DNA from: Thermoplasmata archaeon
Lineage (GTDB): Archaea; Thermoplasmatota; Thermoplasmata; GCA-020350865
Reading direction: 5' to 3'
Assembly (NCBI GenBank): GCA_020351895.1
Contig: CP070672.1
Location: forward strand, 2,578,444-2,590,661
Length of the DNA: 12,218 nucleotides
This document shows, piece by piece, positions 10,701-12,218 of this stretch. Under the pieces are notes generated by a model. The model was given only the letters and a program-made list of their open reading frames with translations. It made no database searches and had not been told where the DNA came from. The translations under genes and the position numbers were made by a program. Position 1 is the first letter of the stretch. Every line of letters begins with the position of its first letter.

Positions 10701-11828
10701 AGGGTCATTCTCAAGAGAGATGAAACTGACACCAATACTTTATGGGGAGCCTATTTTGATGATGATGTTAGTGATAAGGACCTGATGTTTTATGCAGCTG
10801 GTGATACGGGAGCCAACACAATTGGTAAGAGCGTCTGGGTTTATGTTAGTTTAACATATAACGGTTCAATAAAAGACCATTACCATAACGGATCATGGGT
10901 GAGGGATGACAACGGAGGTTCAGGACCCATATCATCCACCATATCTTCTGCACCTGTTATGATAGGTGCAAGAGTGGGTGGAACGCAGAACTTTGCCGGT
11001 ATATTAGACGAAGTAAGAATTTCCAGGGTAACCCATTCCGCAGGTTGGATTTCAACCGAGTACAACAATCAAAACGACACATCTTCCTTCTTATATGTAG
11101 GAAGTGAAGAAGATACATCATCTGCGGTAAACCAAACAACAATCAGTAATGAATGGGTGGAGCTTTACAATGCTGGTGCTAGTGCAATTGATTTAACAGG
11201 TTGGACCCTTAAAGACAATGATGGCAATACATTCAATCTTAGTGGTGCGGGAGTCCTTCCCTCAGGCGGATATCTCGTGTGCCATTTAGGTAAATCTGGA
11301 ACCAACAGTTCCACCAATGTTTACGGGCCACTCATCAATACTGAAACATCTCTTCTAGCCATGTTAGAGAACTCAGACGATCTTGTTTTAGTGGATGGAA
11401 ACGACATTATTGTGGATTATGTAGTATGGGGTTCCGATGCTGGTTTTGACGATGATACTCCGGTTTTGTGGGAACAATGGACTGACGGGGAGTACGTGGA
11501 TACCTCGGATCTTTTAGAGAATCAAACAATAGGCCGTGATAAAGATTCCAATGACACGAACCTTCCTGCGGATTGGGAGGATGGCGCAGGAAAAGCTGAT
11601 CCCTTTGGGATAGACAGGAGTACTGAAAACGGCTCCACTCCGAATGCACAAAATATAGATTTTATCATTCCAGAGTTCAAAGAGATTTCAATTCCGATTT
11701 TCATGATGCTGATATTAGTTTCTGTTTGGAGAAAAAAACGATTTAGGAAGTCGCTAAGAAAAGAAACACAAAGTCCACGGGATAATGCTTTGAAGGATAT
11801 TCATAGGAACTGTAAGATTAAAAATTAA
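1794..11828 (+). CDS. Giant membrane-anchored zinc-ribbon/TNG-repeat protein with seven FG-GAP blades, DUF2341-LamG and LTD domains
   Basis: Start: the ATG at 1794 is chosen over the in-frame GTG at 1788 because it has a well-spaced GGAG and aligns with the start of the third gene (M-x-K-K-K-D-T-A-E). This gives 3344 residues. Order (approximate residues): Cys4 zinc ribbons at 11-28 and 47-71; coiled coil 107-131; Cys4 ribbons at 140-157, 182-199 and 213-230; TNG repeats 276-355; basic patch and membrane helix 370-391; CBM9/DOMON-like domain 398-582; beta-sandwich 583-704; second CBM9-like domain 717-919; seven FG-GAP repeats from 938 to 2421, interrupted by three large inserts; split lamin-tail domain 2425-3236 holding two DUF2341-LamG pairs; IPEF/helix/basic tail from about 3290. 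The predicted topology is N-in with a very large external loop and C-in, unless the tail is cleaved by an archaeosortase. The fold content suggests adhesion or glycan binding at the cell surface with a zinc-ribbon head in the cytoplasm. That function is inferred; no catalytic motif was recognised. The reading frame is intact throughout. Confidence 0.95.
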   Translation: MAKKKDTAEKCPLCGTKVRFASYKCENCNEYYTENKIAKEIGDVARCPECKFKLKQISKKEARKGLKCRECGYSMGNKEPQKKEVKGPKKELPKEEPQKRGNQKEEIQILEDELTSLTAEIDRILGYDKEEEDEIETYNCPECDKEIDVNAKFCPGCGLKFYDLDEIPAVLEEEEVTENFECSECGSLIDNNATECPNCGTTFIEDVEELFACPNCDLVVEASVTVCPGCNTEFVSEEDEDDMWTTLDEILEGDTQESLEVSKSEKAVTRTEVAFGLTNGLKEEKKKDFRGLTNDLTNGLTNGLTNGLKIARQGITKGITESFTNGLTNGLTNGLRVLKTGLTNGITNGNGITNGLGPKRRVMDANRGKLKIILVPLVILILVFSPYLFVNMEKPSERIQIDGRFGDWSKVAMNSDGSETSPFNINVDIIDYRVDSRQFDLSFYLRVAGDILAGEPDGGKHVDSAYIFIDTDRDPGSGYFVDGIGADYMIETYGWAGEIIGGSLSSYTAEEQDWNLWTFEGAIRAGVSGSELEVQLPYTAMYLGNLDVVDVLFYMQSWDRFEDFSDTLTSNEIGILYIKQQGVARDVISGNDNRLLRLELEALQADILVNELKATRTGLGTDNDIALIGLENENGQEIASGTMNNGVVTFRPQMVISQDQPQTLYIVVDVSGSAVAENSIGFKIMGNKDVEIDSGTVSLRNVKPEEQRYDSSYLLNVPGNITIDGAFADWLNKNTSIDMDQDVNRDNLDIISYGVSDTNFGPAFYLKVDDEICGGLKVPYWNVKIKSEPVIGGEPSSGGSSPPTLPPKTGEDMVYIFLDTIPGIGYGQDLPIKANYMIEVKGRYNKILSKTCYEWTGAITTDWKWIEHSTVEVGLDSVEMEVGIDWEDIALDPFNDSFQVYFLTTDWEKREKDYSDGEGAIRGPTRTRAETLLEVVTGLGTNDGDRFGWNMSYAGDVNNDGYPDIIVGAPYNDTSDGSKEDAGVAYIFFGYPGISLNDINAASANVTIYGENAGDLFGWSVSDLGNVNSESKDDVIIGAPGYDVPDNFAWDSTDSHVNENTTTLLRDYPKIAADPNGNSIIVWDTINAVTGLRSINAQKIDCNGDTQWDSEDIRVNQFSDSNDRSFPDIAVDYNGNAIIVWEDEHGGSNYDIYAQKLDPDGNPLWGGSDLKVNQNSDSANQRYPSVAVDSYGNAIVVWADTRNSEWDIFAQKLDPNGNEVWGSQDKPVNQISDGTGQYYPDVAVDSSGNAIVVWQDERNGASDDDIFAQKLDLNGNGKWGSSDKKVNQNSASDVQEQPAVAVNQDGDAIVVWQDNRPGGSIDDIYAQKLDENGEPQWASSDVRVNKNSDSTLQERPDVAVDLNRNAIVVWQDNRNGGANDDIYTQKLNHKGEALWGSQDKKINQNSDFTWQLRPAVTIHSNWNAIFVWRDDRQGGANAQIYGQKFVEGGPDRGRTYIFFGNSSLSGSYNASSADINISGENNGDRFGFSVSGAQNVDNSDYEDIVVGAPYYDQHEWWNETWSYRRRLAFNNIYQNEALINFPVLVNLSSSNFDYSKAKSDGSDLRFVDSNSSTEYKYHIERWNSTGYSYVWVNVTTIPENCSTDFMWMYYGNSDASDVQDVSGTYDINYTGVWHLNESSGTAYDATSYNNDGTVYNDVTQGVVGQIDKAADFAGTNDDDDYVDCGNDASLYFDTNKNYTYSAWIYRHANVDWDSILCKFSWSNYGFRIIIRPEGGAVIDVGNHTNSFVTATTVLNLNTWYHVAVVFNSSTPTVPEIYLNGNKETTSGSVDFTSDTSSPFDIGYGWSTEAFDGVIDEVRVSNKIRSLYWIAAQYKSMNGDFITYGNEETKDRGKAYIFLGDGSIPNQAACADIKLTGEAGEDLFGFSVSNAGDVDNDGYDDVIIGAPFNDDGGINAGKAYIYSGDEYSFVASNTTTYGYITDFANAKNASDSGAYAILREGNVGIPTEIFNETFPVEDFPWTGSGQDESWNVITISEPNDIAVVSGMAVGSAVSGDPVLRMEDCDDPWGTGDIVWASVDLSGYENVVIEYYWQLDAVDSGEGFRSAYSTDATGGLDSQGTWNQMYEHLDTPEDVWTKDTYSIPNAACVANFKFRFNAYATATGEETFIDDVKITGNRTSYQMDIEFNTTDVQSAFDYYLQLNYSVDGSETDFGVLVYDESSDDWDDLGSQGDLISTSFGTREYKLNSSHRSDSGYVRVRFVGRNETDNDVVNSTLNIEYCRIKSANAVLELMGENAGDNFGWSVGNASDINQDGSFDDVIVGAPGYSSNKGKAYIFHGGASMDSTSDVNLTGESAGDRFGYSVHYAGDVDNDGKEDVIVGAPYYYDGATTDCGKVYVFKGGSSMSSALRYIYKGSQNNQHFGWSVSFALRINGSGNNDAVLVGSPNYDDGSKIDVGKTYVLFIEIYDDIVINEIQFDPKGGPFEEEWNCRKKITIHSSKVAADLTDFPVLISSTDIDLKDKAQLDGDDIIFVGADNETKYDHEIERYDSSTGELIAWIKIPWISSINDTVFYMYYNNSNAENQEYEEGVWSNGYVGVYHMVEDAGSIANSASSTNDGTRVNTPTRDIGKIGYAQNFTGSGADDYFNLGDLGLCDGTNEEITMSVWFRVNDPALETWGKVISKRNETDTGYVYYLNFNDAASNKLLYGGINEDAIWPYASVKNDTWTYVALTYNATKKIFYLNDTEHTSDEPNTGALWASTADVSVGARTNPSQNYAGLLDELRFSNVARSAEWIATEYNNQYYPDTFYTINGEDINASAWTYRKPITINSSKVTGDIDGFPVLINITDSDLSGKAQSDGDDIVFTDWDGKSQLHHEVENYTSASGKLIAWIKFASLSSSSDTTIYMYYNNSDATNSENDESLWSNGYVGVYHMVEETGSIANSASSINDGTRQDSPTRIAGRIDWGQDFTGSTGDDRFNLGDLGLTDGVQENLTISFWVNTDDASLDNWGRVILKRDETDTNTLWGAYFDDDVSDKDLMFYAAGDTGANTIGKSVWVYVSLTYNGSIKDHYHNGSWVRDDNGGSGPISSTISSAPVMIGARVGGTQNFAGILDEVRISRVTHSAGWISTEYNNQNDTSSFLYVGSEEDTSSAVNQTTISNEWVELYNAGASAIDLTGWTLKDNDGNTFNLSGAGVLPSGGYLVCHLGKSGTNSSTNVYGPLINTETSLLAMLENSDDLVLVDGNDIIVDYVVWGSDAGFDDDTPVLWEQWTDGEYVDTSDLLENQTIGRDKDSNDTNLPADWEDGAGKADPFGIDRSTENGSTPNAQNIDFIIPEFKEISIPIFMMLILVSVWRKKRFRKSLRKETQSPRDNALKDIHRNCKIKN
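1824..2485 (+). other. Cytoplasmic zinc-ribbon head with coiled coil (gene 2)
   Basis: Twenty cysteines lie in ten C-x2-C knuckles at about residues 11/14, 25/28, 47/50, 68/71, 140/143, 154/157, 182/185, 196/199, 213/216 and 227/230. Paired, they make five Cys4 zinc-ribbon or rubredoxin-like units. The last three are the compact C-P-x-C-x10-11-C-P-x-C type common in archaeal 'zinc-ribbon' proteins. Between units 2 and 3 lie a Lys/Glu/Pro-rich linker and a short heptad-like stretch (E-I-Q-I-L-E-D-E-L...I-D-R-I-L). The third gene conserves this stretch. Such ribbons usually bind zinc and mediate protein or nucleic-acid contacts; the partner is unknown. With no signal peptide and a basic flank before the membrane helix, this part should remain in the cytoplasm. 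Confidence 0.8.
2619..2858 (+). repeat. (L/I)TNG tetrapeptide repeat, 12-base DNA units
   Basis: The segment has ten T-N-G units in four clusters, separated by short charged spacers (L-K-E-E-K-K-K, L-K-I-A-R-Q, L-R-V-L-K). Degenerate units L-T-N-D, I-T-K-G and I-T-E-S also occur. At the DNA level the units are 12 bases, but synonymous codons differ between copies (ACA/ACC, AAT/AAC, GGT/GGG/GGC), so the protein pattern is conserved rather than freshly expanded. It lies between the zinc ribbons and the membrane helix. From memory, similar repeats occur in Aciduliprofundum and other Thermoplasmatota proteins of unknown function. Confidence 0.85.
2901..2963 (+). other. N-terminal membrane-spanning helix (signal anchor)
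   Basis: About 21 residues starting L-K-I-I-L-V-P-L-V-I-L form a continuous hydrophobic stretch. It is preceded by a basic patch (P-K-R-R...N-R-G-K) and followed by an acidic/polar ectodomain. By the positive-inside rule the N-terminus is cytoplasmic. No cleavage site is evident and about 370 residues precede it, so it is best read as an uncleaved signal anchor. Confidence 0.8.
2985..4550 (+). other. Two CBM9/DOMON-like domains flanking a beta-sandwich
   Basis: The two outer parts (about 2985-3534 and 3942-4550) share I-D-G-x-F-x-D-W at the start, a central F-Y-L-(R/K)-V strand, a Y-I-F-(I/L)-D-T strand, and Y-M-I-E near the middle. This resembles carbohydrate-binding CBM9/DOMON-type ectodomains. 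Between them (about 3540-3905) is a beta-sandwich starting with L-R-L-E-L-E-A and an N-E-L-K-A-T-R-T-G-L-G-T-D-N-D-I motif, as in other archaeal surface proteins. The second copy carries a Gly/Ser/Pro-rich low-complexity loop (about 4165-4220) where the first copy has a short turn. Glycan binding is inferred from the family only. Confidence 0.55.
4941..6135 (+). repeat. Seven 56-58 residue repeats, probable second beta-propeller inserted in FG-GAP blade 2
   Basis: Each repeat has the pattern P-x-(I/V)-A-V-D-x-x-G-N-A-I-V-V-W-x-D-x-R-N, then D-I-(Y/F)-A-Q-K-L-D-x-N-G and W-G-S-x-D-x-x-V-N-Q-N-S-D. The seven marker Trp codons are at 5040, 5214, 5385, 5553, 5727, 5901 and 6075, spaced 168-174 bases. 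The block begins with the second half of a repeat (W-D-S-T-D-S-H-V-N-E-N) and ends with the first half (I-Y-G-Q-K-F). This is the permuted 'velcro' arrangement that closes beta-propellers. Seven units fit a seven-bladed wheel. The family resembles widespread extracellular propeller repeats; ligand unknown. Confidence 0.75.
6336..7340 (+). other. DUF2341-LamG module inserted in FG-GAP blade 3
   Basis: A DUF2341-like part comes first, with W-S-Y-R-R-R-L-A-F, F-P-V-L-V-N-L, D-L-R-F-V-D and Y-Y-G-N-S-D. A LamG/concanavalin-A-like part follows, with V-W-H-L-N-E-S-S-G, A-A-D-F-A-G, Y-S-A-W-I-Y, W-Y-H-V-A-V-V, I-Y-L-N-G-N and I-D-E-V-R-V-S. It lies between G-A-P-Y-Y-D and D-R-G-K-A-Y-I-F of one FG-GAP repeat. 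LamG_3-type folds often bind glycans or proteins; the ligand here is unknown. Confidence 0.75.
7584..8526 (+). other. Nested beta-sandwich with MAM-like insert in FG-GAP blade 4 (gene 2)
   Basis: This is the counterpart of the block at 184-1113. The outer sandwich starts with G-Y-I-T-D-F-A-N-A and resumes at Y-Q-M-D-I-E-F after the MAM-like part (about 7692-8195; ends E-E-T-F-I-D-D-V-K-I). It closes with V-R-V-R-F and L-N-I-E-Y. The next segment supplies the missing last strand of FG-GAP blade 4 (V-L-E-L-M-G-E). Confidence 0.6.
7830..8129 (+). repeat. Near-identical patch shared with 421-720
   Basis: This is the partner copy of the patch in the upstream gene, inside the MAM-like domain. It is collinear, with no indel. 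The similarity drops on both sides although the protein domains continue to align. Confidence 0.85.
9066..11500 (+). other. Lamin-tail (LTD) domain split by two DUF2341-LamG modules
   Basis: The first strand of an LTD (D-D-I-V-I-N-E-I-Q-F-D-P-K-G) is at about 9066-9110. The next expected motif, N-E-W-V-E-L-Y-N, appears only at 11148, followed by L-T-G-W-T-L-K-D-N-D-G and the usual L-P-S-G-G-Y-L-V stretch. Between them are two DUF2341-LamG pairs (about 9129-10127 and 10128-11106). Both carry W-x-(C/Y)-R-K, F-P-V-L-I, Y-M-Y-Y-N-N-S, G-V-Y-H-M-V-E and a closing (D/I)-E-(L/V)-R-(F/I)-S motif. Extracellular LTDs occur in many secreted or surface proteins; their role is poorly defined. Confidence 0.7.
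11661..11762 (+). other. C-terminal IPEF / helix / basic anchor (gene 2)
   Basis: I-I-P-E-F is followed by a hydrophobic stretch (I-S-I-P-I-F-M-M-L-I-L-V-S-V-W) and a strong basic cluster (R-K-K-R-F-R-K). A basic/polar tail of about 25 residues follows, longer than in classical CTERM sorting signals. It may be a plain second membrane helix or an archaeosortase-type signal. Confidence 0.6.
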
Positions 11829-11857
11829 GGGGAGAGAAACCTAAACTCGGTGTAGGT
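11829..11857 (+). other. 29-base spacer between the second and third genes
   Basis: The spacer is purine-rich at its start, with GGGGAG at 11829-11834, which is too far from the next ATG to serve it. No inverted repeat, T-tract or promoter is visible, which favours read-through into the third gene. Confidence 0.5.
11849..11852 (+). promoter_or_regulatory. Possible ribosome binding site for the third gene
   Basis: GGTG lies 5 bases before the ATG at 11858 and can pair with the archaeal 16S 3' end. It is weaker than the GGAG of the second gene. Confidence 0.4.
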
Positions 11858-12218
11858 ATGGAAAAAAAGAAGGATACTGCTGAAAGATGTCCATTATGCG
11901 ATAGCAAGTTGAATTTGCCTTCATACAAATGTAGAAATTGCGATATTTACCTCACAGAAAGAGAGGTAATAAAGGAAGGGAGTGGCACAGCAAGATGCCC
12001 TAATTGCAAATTGAAGTTAAACCAAGTTTCAAAAAAGGAGATTAAGAAGGAATATACCTGTAAAGAATGTGGTTATAGCTTTGAGGAAGCCAAGGGGCCA
12101 AAAGAGATCGTAAAAATTCAATCTAAGATGCCAAACAAGGAGGAGCTACAGATTCTAGAGAGTGAGCTTGAGGCTCTCTCTCTCGAACTCGATAAAATTT
12201 TGGATGTGCCTGCGGAAA
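11858..12218 (+). CDS. Third giant paralogue: zinc-ribbon/coiled-coil N-terminus (3' partial)
   Basis: The frame is open from the ATG at 11858 to the window end (120 full codons) and aligns with the start of the second gene. The first eight cysteines fall at the same residue numbers: 11, 14, 25, 28, 47, 50, 68 and 71, making two Cys4 zinc ribbons. A shorter Lys/Pro linker and the coiled coil (E-E-L-Q-I-L-E-S-E-L...L-D-K-I-L-D) follow. The alignment is gap-free for about 70 residues. By analogy, further ribbons, TNG repeats, a membrane helix and a giant ectodomain should follow beyond the window; none of that is seen. It is likely in the same transcript as the upstream gene, 29 bases away. Confidence 0.9.
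   Translation, partial: MEKKKDTAERCPLCDSKLNLPSYKCRNCDIYLTEREVIKEGSGTARCPNCKLKLNQVSKKEIKKEYTCKECGYSFEEAKGPKEIVKIQSKMPNKEELQILESELEALSLELDKILDVPAE

Noticed and set aside
11829..11857. Terminator or promoter between genes 2 and 3
   Set aside because: Only 29 bases are available and there is no hairpin, T-run or TATA-like box.

Overview
The window is filled almost completely by three tandem, same-strand genes for very large paralogous surface proteins: the 3' end of one (1-1791), one complete gene of about 3344 codons (1794-11828), and the first 120 codons of a third (11858 to the window end). Gaps between them are 2 and 29 bases, so the genes are probably co-transcribed. I see no RNA gene, mobile element, CRISPR array or metabolic gene.

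The organism is most likely an uncultivated archaeon, probably from the Thermoplasmatota. The reasons are Shine-Dalgarno sites of GGAG/GGTG type, IPEF-plus-membrane-helix-plus-basic C-termini like archaeal surface-protein anchors, and N-terminal zinc ribbons followed by (L/I)TNG tetrapeptide repeats. I recall such TNG repeats from Aciduliprofundum and related Thermoplasmatota. That placement is from memory and is not proven by the sequence.

The complete protein reads as a membrane-spanning giant. Its N-terminus looks cytoplasmic: five four-cysteine zinc-ribbon-like units, a charged coiled coil between units 2 and 3, and a TNG-repeat linker. A basic patch and one hydrophobic helix (about residues 370-391) follow. 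About 2900 residues are then predicted outside the cell. These are two CBM9/DOMON-like domains around a beta-sandwich, then exactly seven FG-GAP (integrin-alpha type) propeller repeats, then a lamin-tail-like (LTD) fold, and finally an IPEF/helix/basic tail.

The main observation is that this ectodomain is built by nesting. FG-GAP blade 2 is interrupted by a separate set of seven 56-58 residue repeats, blade 3 by a DUF2341-LamG pair, and blade 4 by a beta-sandwich that itself contains a MAM-like domain. The LTD is split between its first strand and its N-E-W-V-E-L core by two more DUF2341-LamG pairs. Taken linearly it looks like a random mosaic. Read as insertions, each host fold is complete. 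Gene 1 keeps blades 4-7 with the same nested insert but ends directly in its anchor, without LTD or the later DUF2341-LamG pairs. Gene 3 repeats the zinc-ribbon/coiled-coil head with all eight visible cysteines at identical positions.

The combined picture is a family of giant adhesin-like or recognition proteins that may link extracellular glycan or protein binding to a cytoplasmic zinc-ribbon head. The function is inferred from fold families only. A patch of about 300 bases shared by genes 1 and 2 is far more similar than its flanks and suggests recent recombination within the array.
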